Below are positions 44,836 to 56,164 of a stretch of DNA of 64,000 nucleotides, piece after piece (positions within the stretch are counted from its first letter, which is position 1; each line of letters opens with the position of its first letter). The stretch comes from Bombardia bombarda. Its lineage: Eukaryota; Ascomycota; Sordariomycetes; Sordariales; Lasiosphaeriaceae. A program made the position numbers and the translations under genes. The DNA is taken from NCBI GenBank assembly GCA_030512295.1, contig JAULSR010000006.1, positions 620,001 through 684,000 of the forward strand, in the 5' to 3' direction. Below the pieces are notes generated by a model. It did no database searches, was not told the origin of the DNA, and saw only the letters and a program-made list of their open reading frames with translations.

Positions 44836-46082
44836 AGGACGTACCAACAAAAGCGCGCGGATTCTTGAGATGGGTTGAGAGAATGGAATAAGGCGGCGGC
44901 GACAATGTGGAGTCATGATGGATTGTGATGGGCCAAAGAGGTATGTTTCGATTTATCGCTTGTTTTCTTTACGTTTCTACGATTTTTGTCATTATATGCT
45001 AACCATGGTTACAAGGTAGTACTCACCGTACATCTGAGCCACGTCACCACAATTGACGCTGATGATGGTTCGTTCTGCGAAATAGTCCAACCTCTCACCT
45101 AAAAGTACATTGGTGTGGCCTCCTTTGGGCGAGGGTAGTTCCTCAGAAGGAAATGGCCAAATCCGTCACTGCCAGGAAAGCCGACTTTGGCTTCATCCTT
45201 TTGGCTTTATCCGAGCCAATATGTTTGGAGGGGCTAAGCACGCTCAATTCTTTTGGATCACCGGTAATATCCCAATAACAGAAAGAAGGGAGAAGTTAAT
45301 AATGCTTTCATATGGCGGAGGAGTCGTCATAGCAATACCGGATGCCATGTCGATACTATCAGCTCGATAATTAACCTCACTCAACCTTGTTGTGATAGTG
45401 GCGATCGCCTGAGATTCTGGAGGGAACAAGACGCGTGCTCAACCCAGTTGAAATGCTGTTTATTTCTTCCAGGTGGGAAGCCGCAGTAGCGGTGAACGGG
45501 CGAACAAACAGTGCATTTGCGATGATGTAACTGTCCATGCCCTCGTCCCGGAAAGGGAAATGAAATAAGATGAAGACCTAAGACCAGCAGCTCTTCATAA
45601 CGTCTCAATCTCTTACATCAGGTCAGGTCTAGTACCAAGCCACCAAGCTTGCATCAATGAATCACTTGCACATAAGTCACAACAAAAAGGGGCAAGAAAG
45701 AGATGGCAGTAGAACACAAAAGGAATTATTAGTTACATCTATAAAATAAAAATCGAAATGCTATCTAGAAGGGTAGCGCCTTTGGTAGGTGGAAAGACCA
45801 AGGCCCGTGTTCCAAGCCACTTTTCTATAAGAGAAAGAAAATACAATATTTAAAAGAAGTAGGAACAAATGGAAAGGGGAATATAGGTGGCCGTATTTTT
45901 TTTCTGACCTTCTCTTGATTATGAACCAACCGGTCTTGTTTCCACAATTTTCTATTTTCCTCCACCGAGTCTGCCTCATGCTTCCAATCACCATGCTTTT
46001 GAAGTCTGGTTTGTTCCTACCAAGAGTGTAGATTTCTTCTGCCGTTCACTTGGAATCTTCCAGTCGGCAAAGAGGAGCCAGC
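44836..46082. other. Convergent intergenic region, 1.25 kb
   Basis: Between MCM21 (+) and the GPI-anchored wall protein gene (-). Short open frames only; nothing supported. Confidence 0.45.
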
Positions 46083-46952
46083 CTAAAGGAGAGCTGCCGC
46101 CACCGCCACCGCGGCAAGAGCACCACCGGCAAGCTCAGCGCTTCGCGCCGCGCCAGCAGTGAAGGCGGGCTTTACGGGGTTCGTCGGCGAAGGGGCGTGG
46201 ACAGTGCCCACCCCGCCGACAGACTTTGGCGCGGCAGGGACGCCGACGGGCGCGGGAGGGGTCCAGATTTTGGAGACGACTGGCGCCGCTGGAGCAGCAT
46301 ACGAGGGGACACCGACGGGGGCCGGGGGGGCATGCGAGACGGAGACGGCAGGAGGAGCACCACCAGTAGCAGCCGAGGGGGCGTATGGAATGCCAGCGGA
46401 GGGGTGGGCGGCGCCAGCGGCGGCAGCTGGAGGTGCGTGCGGGCCGGCCGAAGGAGCCGCCACCGGGGGGGCGACCAGCGGAGCTGCTGGTCGGTGCGAA
46501 GGTCCAGCCGAGGGGGCAGTGACAAGTAGCACAGAGGCAGGCTTCCAGCTTGAAACCCAGGCGGGAGCCCCAGCCGGAGCCGGGAAAGGAGCTGCCGGTG
46601 CAGCAGAGGCCGGGAAATGGGCCGAGGAAGCGGGGGCTGCCGATGCTGGTGGGGCCGATACGGCCTTCTCGGTCACGGGGCAGATGGTGGTGCTGACCGG
46701 GACGATCACAGTGGTTTCGACAGTGCTGTGAGCTGGGCAGTTGGTCACCGTCGGGCCACAGCTGGTGACTGTGTGAACTTGAGTGGCGTAGATGGTGCTC
46801 GTGGTCCACTGGTTCGGAACCCAGGTGGAAGGCCAGTTCGCCGGGGCGGTGTCATACGGTCTGCTGGTTGGTTCCAACCCGTCACTGCCCCATTTTTCAC
46901 CTACGGCGGCCACGCTCGCAGCGAAGGCAATGGAGGAAACGGCAGTCTTCAT
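46083..46952 (-). CDS. GPI-anchored, Ala/Pro-rich cell-wall protein
   Basis: A 289-residue intronless secreted protein. It starts with a signal peptide (MKTAVSSIAFAASVAAVG), carries four Cys in a wall-protein pattern (TSCGPTVTNC and TTICPVTE flanking a Thr/Val-rich segment), then about 170 residues of Ala/Pro/Ser/Val low complexity with imperfect repeats (APPAPVGVPSYAAP, TPPAPVGVPAAPK). It ends in a hydrophobic Ala/Leu/Val tail (AELAGGALAAVAVAAALL) without charge, as expected for GPI attachment. The composition suggests heavy O-mannosylation. Role in the wall or adhesion is inferred; no enzymatic domain. Confidence 0.83.
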   Translation of the reverse strand: MKTAVSSIAFAASVAAVGEKWGSDGLEPTSRPYDTAPANWPSTWVPNQWTTSTIYATQVHTVTSCGPTVTNCPAHSTVETTVIVPVSTTICPVTEKAVSAPPASAAPASSAHFPASAAPAAPFPAPAGAPAWVSSWKPASVLLVTAPSAGPSHRPAAPLVAPPVAAPSAGPHAPPAAAAGAAHPSAGIPYAPSAATGGAPPAVSVSHAPPAPVGVPSYAAPAAPVVSKIWTPPAPVGVPAAPKSVGGVGTVHAPSPTNPVKPAFTAGAARSAELAGGALAAVAVAAALL

Positions 46953-49256
46953 CCTGGTTGTCCTGATGGTCGCAGTGTATCGGCGATAGCTTCTTCAAGC
47001 GCGAAAAGTCGTACCTAAGTGATGAGACAGGGATGGATGAGTGGTATTGCGCACACTGGGATAAGAAAGAAGTTGAAAATGGACTTGGGGATGACTGTTC
47101 CCTTTAAAGACCCATCTCTTCCATCTCTACCCGTTGACTAAGGCTATGGCACATGGGGTGATGAGACAAGTTACAAGCTCGATCAGCAGTCCCCGGGTCC
47201 GAATGGTGCGGACTCAGGGGGTAGACAAGAGACTACATGGCGCCGGTTGCAAAGTCGGACCTATGACTGACATGTAAACATGGTGCTAGAAACACGGCGA
47301 TGTGTGGCAACAATACACACGAGTCTGGCTGAGTAAAGGAGCTATGCACATAGTGAGGGGTGTGAGACAACCAAGTCATGACATAGAACCAACTACACAG
47401 AGACACAATAATAAAGGGGCTCTGTTGATCGGCGCGGATTAAGGTTTTAAGCCGATCGATCCTTACTCTTTGCATGTTCTGACATGTGCGCTTAGATCTT
47501 GTTCCTGGTGGCTTCGGATGGCGCACACTGGCGCGGAAAGACGAGCTGTCGTGTCCGTCCCTTGCATGTGCATGGAGCTAACACCATCCAAAGATGCGGC
47601 GTTTGTCGGCACTTGGCTGGTCTTGACGAAGCTGTCCATAAAAGATGGATGCGTTTGTCATGTTCGGCGCCAACAGCTTAGTTTGACTGGCGAGCCAGAT
47701 CGCCTCAGGAGGCCAGGTGGCTGGACCGGTCTTTGGTGACAAATATCATGGGAAAAGGGGGTAGCAATATATTTTGCGATTCGCGTATCGGGGATAGGTA
47801 TAGTGCGTGCGCTGTGGGATAATAAGGGACTCAGCCGAGCAGCCGCTTCATGCAACAAGCATGGCCCTGTCCCTTCGTCCCTCCGTCCCTCTGTCCCCCA
47901 CCTCCGGGTCGCCTAGAGTGGCTGACTTCGCAGCATCTTGAGTTCCTTCACACTATGATGGCCCTCGGGAAAAGAGAAGAGCGATCTCGAAAGCAATGGG
48001 AACGTTCGAGGCGAAGAATGGCATATATTGAAATGAAATGAAAGGATTAGAGGGACATTACTAAATGCCCGCCTGCTTCCTCCATGTTGAGGTAGGTGCT
48101 TTGAAGAGAGCAAAGTGCTTCGAAGTCGAAAAACAGAAATTGAAGGCCAGCGTGGGGATGCCGCGTATTGTCAAAAGCAAAGGAATGTACTTGATAATCG
48201 TACGTGTGCTTTCAGTGTTAAAGGACCCGTCCAGAATCGTTTCGGCTCGCTCGGTCCGATGCGTAAATAATGAATCCCACCTACTGGTCAGAGAAATGGA
48301 TGGTCGTCATCCCGTGTTTGATGGAGGAAAAGGGCTACTGTCAGTATTTTGGAGATGCAATGGAAGCTTTAGAAAATTCGGGCAAGCTGCTAAGTCTAGT
48401 AACCGCTTTTGGCTTGGCGTCAGTGCAAGCACTTGACAGGTACAGGATGTTGAACGGTGTGACAACGCACCAGCGAACAGACAGAGGGAAAAGTCCTCTT
48501 AGATAACATGTCAATTCCAAATTTCAAGCCCAGATAAGATGCGATGCGGGAGCCATCAGCGGGCCGTCCAGCACGGGGAGTTGTGCATCTGCGTACGCTC
48601 TTCGCTTCGTACCTGAAGTAGTAGGTACGCAGTACATTGGTGGGCATGCCCGCATCTCAGTTCGACCCTCGCGTATTCGCCTCCCCGGTTCAGCTGGCCT
48701 CAGCCTCACAGGAATTCGATGCAGCCCATTCGAATGCAAAGCGTATCTCGGCGCCCCATGGATTTGCGTATTCCCTGAAGGTTGAAAGATCGACATCACA
48801 AGCTGCCATTTGTGGTGTCCCCATTCTGCATAGTTGATCATTGTGGCTAGATTGCGGGGCAATATATCCATGTGGCTTACCAGGAAAGCGGATCTTGGCG
48901 TCCGGTGCCCTGACAGTTGGTACCTGCACCCTCCCTGCACTCTCTCTCTCTCAACACGTTGTCGATAGTGGGATGCTGCAACGCCTCTCGCTCACCTAAT
49001 TTTTTTTTTAGACTTTAATTCGCTTCTCTCGCTCGTCGGTTCTCTTTTAGCGGTACCCCGGATTGTTCTCTCTACGTGCCGGTCGTGATAGATAGACTTC
49101 CATTGGCCTTCTGTATATTTTCCCTACCCTTCTCCCAACGGTCGACGCCCCCGAGTAACTGGACTAAAGAAACGAAGCATTCGCGTCAATTTCAACACCC
49201 TCCCCCTCCCCCTCATAGCCAACAGCTTTCAGAAGCTCTTGGACCAGTTCGCAGGG
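46953..49256. promoter_or_regulatory. Divergent intergenic region, 2.3 kb
   Basis: Between the wall-protein gene (-) and the MFS gene (+). No supported gene in either strand. The stretch just before the MFS start (about 48940-49250) is CT-rich with a T9 run, typical of a fungal promoter and leader. Confidence 0.45.
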
Positions 49257-50788
49257 ATGGCACTACCGGTTGCTGCTGCCACCCGCAAGAGGGTCCTGAA
49301 AGTCATCTTTGTTTCACTGCTCCTAGATCTAGCAAGTCGCATCTACCCATTCGTTGTTGATTCACCTGGACACCAACGTGCCCCAGACTGACAGTGGACG
49401 CTAGATATCCTTCACTTTCATCCTCCCACTGTTCCCAAAGCTGCTCGAGTTCTACCGCAACGTCGAAGCCCCCCTTGATGCATCTGCCCCACCATCCACG
49501 ACTCTGCTCTCGAGCATCTTAGGGTACCTCAACACATACAAGGCCGCCTTTGCGCGCCCAATTGACTCCCGATACGATATTGTTCTACTAGGCGGTGCCC
49601 TTGGGAGCCTCTTCTCGTATGTCGACAGCCCCCCGGCTAACAACTATTACACCCCAGTCCTAACCATCTTCATATAGTCTCCTCCAGGCAGTTGCCTCCC
49701 CCGTCATCGGCCACCTCTCTGACCGCTATGGCCGGCGCAACGCCCTGCTCGCCAGCATGGCAGGTAATATCTTGTCGGTGCTGCTTTGGGTGATGGCCAC
49801 CGACTTCCGTACCTTCCTGGCGTCGCGCATCGTCGGCGGCCTGTCCGAAGGCAACGTGCAGCTCGCCACGGCCATCGCGACCGACATCTCAGACGAGAAC
49901 AGCCGGGGCTCCACTATGGCGCTCATCGGTGCCTGCTTCTCCATCGCCTTCACTTTTGGTCCGGCGCTGGGCGCCTGGCTGAGCACCATTGCCACCGTCG
50001 CCGCCAATCCCTTCGCCACGGCCGCCGGCGTGTCGCTCTTCCTCATCATCACAGAAACCGTCTACCTGTACTTTAACCTGCCCGAGACCCTGCCGTCCAT
50101 GGTAACGCCTGAGATCGCGACTGCTGCTGCTACCCCCGAGGAAGAGTCGGATAAAGGGACCCCGGCCCAGACCACCACCCCTGTCCTGGCCCAGAGGACG
50201 AACTCACACTTCCTCCTCAACCTCGTGCACATGACATTCCTGCTCTTCTTCTCCGGCATGGAGTTCTCCCTCCCCTTCATGACATACGATCTCTTCGGCT
50301 ACAGCTCCGCCAAGAACGGACGGCTGCTCGGCTACGTGGGGCTGATCGCCTCGCTGTTGCAAGGCGGTGTGACCCGCCGTCTCCCTCCCCTGGTCTCTGT
50401 CAGGATAGGCGTGGCGGCATGCCTCATTGCGTTTGTGCTGCTTGGACGCACCTCGACGGTGCCTGCTCTCTACTTGGCGGCCACGTACTTGGCGGCCACA
50501 TCGGCGACGGTGGTGACGGGTCTGAATGCGCTGAGCAGCTTTGAGGCGAATGAGAGCGAGCGCGGGGGTAAGCTGGGAATTCTTAGGAGCTGGGGCCAGC
50601 TTGGGAGAGGCTTGGGCCCGGTGCTGTTCACCAGCGTGTACTGGTGGGCGGGTCGTGAAGTTGCGTACGGGATGGGTGCCACCGGCATTGCTGCCGTAGT
50701 TCTGCTGGTTTTCTTCGGGCTCAAGACACCACCTGGATCCGTGAGGGCGAAGTCAAAGAGTGTTGAAGAGGAGAAAAAGGAGCTGTAA
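49257..50788 (+). CDS. Major facilitator transporter, with a GC-AG first intron
   Basis: MFS permease of the tetracycline-resistance/MFSD10-like branch. Exons 49257-49331, 49405-49616 and 49678-50788 give 465 residues. The first exon ends FVSLLLDL and the second begins ISFTFILPLFPKLLEFYR; this join needs a donor GCAAGT at 49332 (GC-AG intron, 73 nt, acceptor CTAG at 49404). The second intron is GT-AG, 61 nt. The loop 2-3 signature is GHLSDRYGRRNALL. Further helices: FRTFLASRIVGGLSEGNVQL, GACFSIAFTFGPALGAWL, LVHMTFLLFFSGMEFSLPF, VAACLIAFVLLG, GMGATGIAAVVLLVFFGLK. A cytosolic loop near residues 212-240 is Glu/Thr-rich. Substrate unknown. Confidence 0.85.
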
Positions 50789-51097
50789 CGCTCTGGATTC
50801 TTGGTATATATGCTGTACATTGTTTTGGATATAATCGTCGAATGATTTGCCATAATATAGAAGTGGTTGTACGTCTATTATATATAAAGTCGTGCAAATA
50901 TTGCGAATGGCCAATGCTGTTATTGCGCTTGTCATGAAGAAAAGAATCGTGAGGTTCTATAGTGCAGCGTTGAAAAGGGCAGAACAAAGCAGTATTATTC
51001 CCAGTTTGTTGGGATCAAAGCGCGTATGTAGGGTCAGACACTTTATTTAATATGGGAGGCAAAGCAAAAGAGATAAACTTGGTAAAATGAGAAGAAC
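50789..51097. other. Spacer between MFS gene and tRNA terminator
   Basis: 3' flank of the MFS gene and downstream flank of the minus-strand tRNA gene. Nothing else seen. Confidence 0.5.
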
Positions 51098-51108
51098 AAA
51101 AAAAAAAA
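51098..51108 (-). terminator. Pol III oligo-T terminator
   Basis: Eleven consecutive T on the minus strand, one base after the tRNA discriminator base; a textbook RNA polymerase III terminator that supports real transcription of the tRNA gene. Confidence 0.9.
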
Positions 51109-51109
51109 G

Positions 51110-51240
51110 CACCCCCGACGGGACTCGAACCCTGAATACTACTATTAGTTTTTTGATGACAATGCCCAGTTGGGGCGGGAAAAGGCTTACCGCAATCCTC
51201 AGATTAGGAGTCTGATGAGTTACCATTTCTCCACGAGGGC
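51110..51240 (-). tRNA. tRNA-Arg(CCU) with a GT-AG intron in the T stem
   Basis: Read on the minus strand from 51240: acceptor GCCCTCG, TG, D stem GAG/CTC with loop AAATGGTAA, A, anticodon stem TCAGA/TCTGA around loop CTCCTAA (anticodon CCU, decoding AGG), variable GGATT, then T stem beginning GCG. At this point a 59-nt block (51190-51132) intervenes; removing it gives GCGGG-TTCGAGT-CCCGT for the T arm, followed by CGGGGGT, which pairs with the 5' acceptor strand (two G-U pairs), discriminator G at 51110, and an oligo-T terminator. The mature form would be 72 nt without CCA. The B box GGTTCGAGTCC (51131-51121) is intact but displaced. The anticodon loop carries no canonical intron at 37/38, because its stem closes directly. 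Confidence 0.88.
51132..51190 (-). other. 59-nt spliceosomal-type intron inside the tRNA T stem
   Basis: On the minus strand the block begins GTAAGC and ends TTCAG, with ACTAATAG (CTAAT branch-like) about 15 nt before the AG. Length is within the range of mRNA introns in this window (51-157 nt for most). It interrupts GCG|GG, an exon junction that favours G on both sides. Its excision is required to form the T stem and is not at the position cut by tRNA endonuclease. That it is spliced is inference. Confidence 0.75.
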
Positions 51241-52131
51241 GAACTCCCATACCGCTGAACCAAGTTGACGCTCGATTTTTCGGTGTGGGCTGGTTTCTTT
51301 ATTGGAAGTGGCTCCTTCCCTCCCTCTTATCAACTGCCCAGGTTCCTTCCCGCATTTCCGCCATTGTTATATCATCGCGGGAAACCTTACATGACTAACC
51401 TCGGGCCGGCAACTGCCATTCGTTACACATGGGAGGAAATGGCGATAGAGTAACCGGATCAGGAGCTTGTAGCTGGACATATCCGCAACAGCCAGAAGAC
51501 ACAGAGGATACTGGAAAAGAATGATGTAAGCCTGGACCCACCTGGCCCTATGGTTACACAGGGTGGGCCACTTCCCCACAGGGGATCCAGGTTCATTTGC
51601 CTACCTGTACACAGCCGCCTTAGATAGCTTGGCCCTGGATCCTTCCGGGGACATGAATCCATCACGGTTGAATGGTCTCCATTGCCATAAATGAACACTA
51701 CGGCAATTTGCTTTAATGTATTCTGAATATTAATGTCCCCTCTCTGCTACGACCAGGCTGCTTTGTTGAAAACTGCAGCAAGTATCTACGCGGTTTGATA
51801 GGCGGCGATTTCTGTCAGACGACTTCATCTTCTAGGATCACTGCTTTGTTAAAAAACAACACCAAGAACCACTGAGATCTGGGGGACTCACCCACCTACT
51901 ATATCTTACACGAAATGGGCCCACGACAACGGATCCAAAAACATCACAATCGAACGTTTGGGGGTTGTCGTTGATAGTGGGGTCTTCGCTTGGCTAACAT
52001 GGAACCTCCCCTCATTGTCTCACAGACTCCTCACACACATCACATCGCACATCACACATCTCTCTGGAGTACTGGTACTCCAAGCGTCCTCAATCAAAGA
52101 CGATTGCCAGGTGGCTGCAGTGAGCTTCTCA
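51241..52131. other. Intergenic region upstream of tRNA and amidase
   Basis: 5' flank of the tRNA (-) and promoter of the amidase gene (+). No further gene. Confidence 0.5.
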
Positions 52132-53872
52132 ATGTCAAGCCCTGCAAACATATTTGGCAGTCTTGTCGTTCAAGTCTTGACTTTGCTTCTACTTGTTCGA
52201 CCGATAATATCGGGACCGACCGAGGCCTTCGACCCACGAGAAGCCTCGATCGACAGTGTGCACAATGCTCTTTTTAACCACCTCGCGACGTGTCGGCACG
52301 TGGTCTCGTCCTTTATATCTCGAATAGAAGAGTTTAACCCTGTCATAAATGCCATCATTTCCCTAAATCCTGAGGCTCTCTCCATTGCTGATGAGATGGA
52401 CGCTCGGATTGCGTCTGGGAATGTCACGGGCGCTTTATTCTGCATTCCGGTTCTCCTCAAAGACAACTACGATGCTGTTGGAATGAGCGCCACAGGGGGG
52501 TGTCGCGCTTTAGAAAACAACAAGCCAATGGTTGACGCCCCCTCGGTAAAGGTCTTGAAAGATGCTGGTGCCATCATTCTGGGCAAGACAAACATGCACG
52601 AGATGTAAGTAAGCGCCGTACTTTTCCATTCAAGCCTAGATAGAAGTCTCGTTACTGACAACAACAAACAGGGCTCTGGAGGGTCTATCTGTCTCGTCGT
52701 TTGGCGGACAGACCGTCAACCCATATGACCATACTCGAACGCCAGGAGGAAGCAGCGGGGGCGCGGGAGCGGCAATTGCAACGAGCTTTGCTATTCTGGG
52801 AACCGGTACAGATACAGTAAACTCCTTACGAAGCCCAGCAAGCGCAAACTCCCTCTTCAGCTTCCGTCCCACCAGGGGCTTGATATCCAGAGCTGGTATC
52901 ATTCCCGTCAGTTTTACCCAGGATGCTGCGGGCGCCATGGCTCGGAACCCCAAAGATCTTGCTGTTGCCCTGACTGTTATGGCCAGTATTGGATACGATC
53001 CCACAGACAACACCACGGCCTTGATGCCTTCCGAGGTCGGGCGTGGGGAATGTTCTGCATCTCTGTATGGGAACTTCAATCTCAGGGGAATACGCTTGGG
53101 TCTGTTGGATGGTTTTTATAACCACACTGCCTCGGCGGAGACTACGCCTGTCAACGGCATTATGGCCAACATCGTATCAAAGCTTATTGCAGCCGGAGCT
53201 CAGGTGCTCAACATCACCGATAGCATATATAATGCCGTCGCCATCTCAGCGACCCTTGACGTCCAGACATACGAGTACAGGGAACTGCTGGATGCCTACC
53301 TGGCTCAGCCGCATGTCGGCGGTGCACCTCGCCCAGCAAGTTTCGGCGAGCTCTACACCGGCGGTGACTTCTTGGTTATACCAAGCCAATATCCATACAT
53401 CAATGCGGCCTTTGGCTCTTCTACCAGCAGTCAGGGGTATTCCATAGCCCAAAGGGGTATCGAAAACCTGATCCAGGCTCTTCATACTACATTTACGCAG
53501 AACAGCCTGGATGCCATCATTTATCCCGAGCAAAAGAACCTAGTTGTCAAGATCGGATCCCCTTCCCAGAGCGGGCGGAACGGAATTTTAGCAGCGCTGA
53601 CTGGAAGTCCCGTCGTCACGGTCCCGGTTGGGTTTTCACACCCGTCCGGTGATGCACCCTTGGGCGTGCCGGTGGGTATGGAGATCCTCGGTCGGCCGTG
53701 GACTGAGGATCTGCTGATGGATATTGCAACGTATATCAGCGAGCTTGTTCCCGTGAGGAGAATGCCCGTCTTTGCAAACATGACCGCCGAGCAGAAACAC
53801 TATTCGGACGTACCTGTTATCAGACCGAATTCGGAGAACATCCACCCAAGCTACCCACTCGGTGTACTTTGA
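52132..53872 (+). CDS. Secreted amidase-signature hydrolase
   Basis: Amidase signature (AS) enzyme hydrolysing C-N amide bonds. Exons 52132-52604 and 52672-53872 (67-nt intron) give 557 residues. N-terminal signal peptide or anchor (VVQVLTLLLLVRPIIS). The Ser-cisSer-Lys triad is visible at K110 (IPVLLKDNYD), S185 (GGSSGGAG) and S209 (GTDTVNSLRSPAS), with spacings of 75 and 24 that match the family. The usual Gly-Gly before the nucleophile is Val-Asn here, which I have seen in a fungal secreted subgroup. Further blocks: FRPTRGLISRAGIIPVSFTQ and the C-terminal TGSPVVTVPVGFS and VGMEILGRPWTEDLL. Substrate unknown; secretion is inferred. ATG 52132 was chosen because it puts the hydrophobic segment at residues 12-30. 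Confidence 0.88.
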
Positions 53873-54118
53873 GCCTAAAAGCCAGGCAATGGGAAAGCGG
53901 TCATAGAGGGTGGTTTCGATATCACCCAAGTTCAGTTAACTACAGGTCCCTGACGGGAGAATACCACCCGAAATCAGCGAAGAATGAGAAGTGTATAAAG
54001 CAGCAAAGGCTAAGAATTGATGCGCCTAGTCCAGTTACTCCCGATTTGGTATAACCCGTCGAAAAGAACACCTCCCTAAAAACCCCTTATCAAAACGCCA
54101 GCAGAATTCCCATCATGA

Positions 54119-54964
54119 TCACACGATACAATCGCGTTGCGTTTGCATGGTGACGCTTCCCGACCCTCGCTCACAGATGGCCCGGCATATATGTAGCTGA
54201 GGTGAGTGGATGGTGCTCGGGAGTTTGCGAGGGGTGTACTTATGCCGCGTGGAAGGTAACGGCAACTGGGCCGGGCGAGGAGTCGGGATCCGAGGAGTAG
54301 AACTTATGTGCTGCTCCCCCACCAGCACCGGTATACGGGGCGGGGAATTCAGACTCATCGAGGCCCCTTGGGCGACAGGCGCACCCGTGTCGCCGCCGGC
54401 ATGTGTCATGGGCTCGTATTTTCTGGCTGTCACGTAGCCTGCAGCGCCCTCACCATATGCTGGTGCAGCGGCGGAGCCAAGCAATTGGGCGCTGTCGCCG
54501 GTGCTGTCCTGGCCCTCATCGACCTTGGTGTAAGTGCCCACTTTTGCGCCAGACGCGCGGCGGCGGCGGCCACGGACGCACTTCCAGAGCTTCGCTGCAA
54601 CCCAGACAAAAAGGGCTGCTTTGACGGCTTTCAAGAAAACGCGACCGTGGCTGATGCCGCGACCTTCTCCCTGCTGCTGCTTCTTCTTCTTGCGCTCTAC
54701 GGAGTGTTAGTCTGGAGGGGCAATGTGCCACACACAAGACGGGATGACCCTCATACCTTTGGAGTAGTAATGGGCCAATGCACAGAGGAAATACAAGAGG
54801 AGCAGCGAGCCAAAGGTGATGAGAATGATGGCCCAGACGGGGATGGCGAGGTTGTTGTTTGGCCCGTAGCCGCCACCGCTGTAGATGATGACGGTGGTAC
54901 CACCCCTGGAGCCGCCTTTACCGCCGCCGCCTTTTCCTCCCTTGGGACTGCGGATGTCGACCAT
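54119..54964 (-). CDS. Single-pass membrane protein with Gly-rich N-terminus
   Basis: Two exons on the minus strand: 54964-54757 and 54696-54119, intron 60 nt, phase 1. It begins MVDIRSPKGGKGGGGKGG, followed by YGPNNN and one strong membrane helix (LAIPVWAIILITFGSLLLLY FLCA). After the helix comes a basic cytosolic face (HYYSKERKKKKQQQ and CVRGRRRRASG) and a disordered tail (THAGGDTGAPVAQG). An upstream in-frame ATG (55015) would add 17 residues. The tail past about 54350 is uncertain: the +2 frame is also open there and looks at least as protein-like (AAHKFYSSDPDSSPGPV, stop at 54240). Family not named; fungal, unknown function. Confidence 0.62.
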
Positions 54965-56164
54965 GAGTGGTATGCGACTTGCCGCGGCAGTCAGACGCGG
55001 CGTGATTCTCGGCATCGCGGTGATGGCGATGGCGCTTGGCGCTTGGCGCTGGAGGTTGACGACTTAATGTTGTGGTGATGAGAATTTCGATGGCGAGAGT
55101 CAAGCCAGAGAGAACTGGCGGACAAGAGAAGATGCGGCTGACCACCTCAGAGAGATAAATGCTTGGTCGAGTGAGAGGGAGGCGTCTGGGCGGCCGCCAG
55201 TGCTTATTGCCAAGACATTTTCATGTCGCAAAGCCAACCGCTGCGGAAATCATAGCCAGCCTCCCAGTGTCACCAGTCTGCCCAGTGTGACCGAGCGAGG
55301 CAGGTTTAGCAGTGTGAATCACGGACACGGTCCAATCTGCCCTGTTTGCCTGGCCCTGCGGGCCCGCGTCTGTTAACCCGCCGCAGTAGCCAGCCCGCCC
55401 GTTAGCGCATCGCCTCTATCATCTCGTGCTTCCAACACCCTTCTCACTGAAACAAAAACAACAAACTCGATCACCAAACTGACAACAGTTTTGAGTCTAC
55501 CATTCAATCAGCTGTAAACAAACCTTTAACTATTTTTAGCCCACCTATGAACGCATTATTACCCCCCATCATTGACTGGAACAAGATATCTGATTGTTGC
55601 TCCTGTCATCCGAACGTAGATAATAAGGCCAGCACACGGCCGCACATATCCAGTTACTGAGAATTCTCCGGAGCCAGGCGGTTGACCATGGATGGGTGCA
55701 TGGGTCAGGCTATCAGTACACTTGACCTATGGTTACCGGCGTGTGGCGTAGTCCACCTTAAACCTTCTCTGGGTCATTCAGGCTCTAGGCCGAGGGATAG
55801 TAGAGAGGAAGCTCTTCATCCGGTTGCTCATGAGGGCTCCTCTCCTCCTCTTCTCCTACCTCTTGCGACTGGTGGTGGATGGCTACCTTCCTTGCCATTC
55901 CTCGCACGACTATGGTTTACCCACCATCGTCTCTCGTAAATTCGAGTTCGTGTGCTCCGTTGCACAGACGTCTTTTCGGAAGAGAGTCGCTTCCTATAGG
56001 AGATGCTTCCCGACTGCTTGTCCAAGGACGATAACGGCCGGAAAGTCAAAAACATTGCCGACTATCAGTATTTGTGGCTTGTCTTGTGCTTTCTCGCCGT
56101 CCGCATTCTTTGGCCTTCTTTGCCGCTCGTTCGCAGTAAAGATATGCTATCTTTACGAGATAAG
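54965..56164. promoter_or_regulatory. Divergent region, membrane protein / P450
   Basis: 1.2 kb. Holds the promoter of the minus-strand membrane-protein gene and the promoter and leader of the P450. The in-frame ATG 56003 upstream of the chosen P450 start lies here. Confidence 0.45.
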
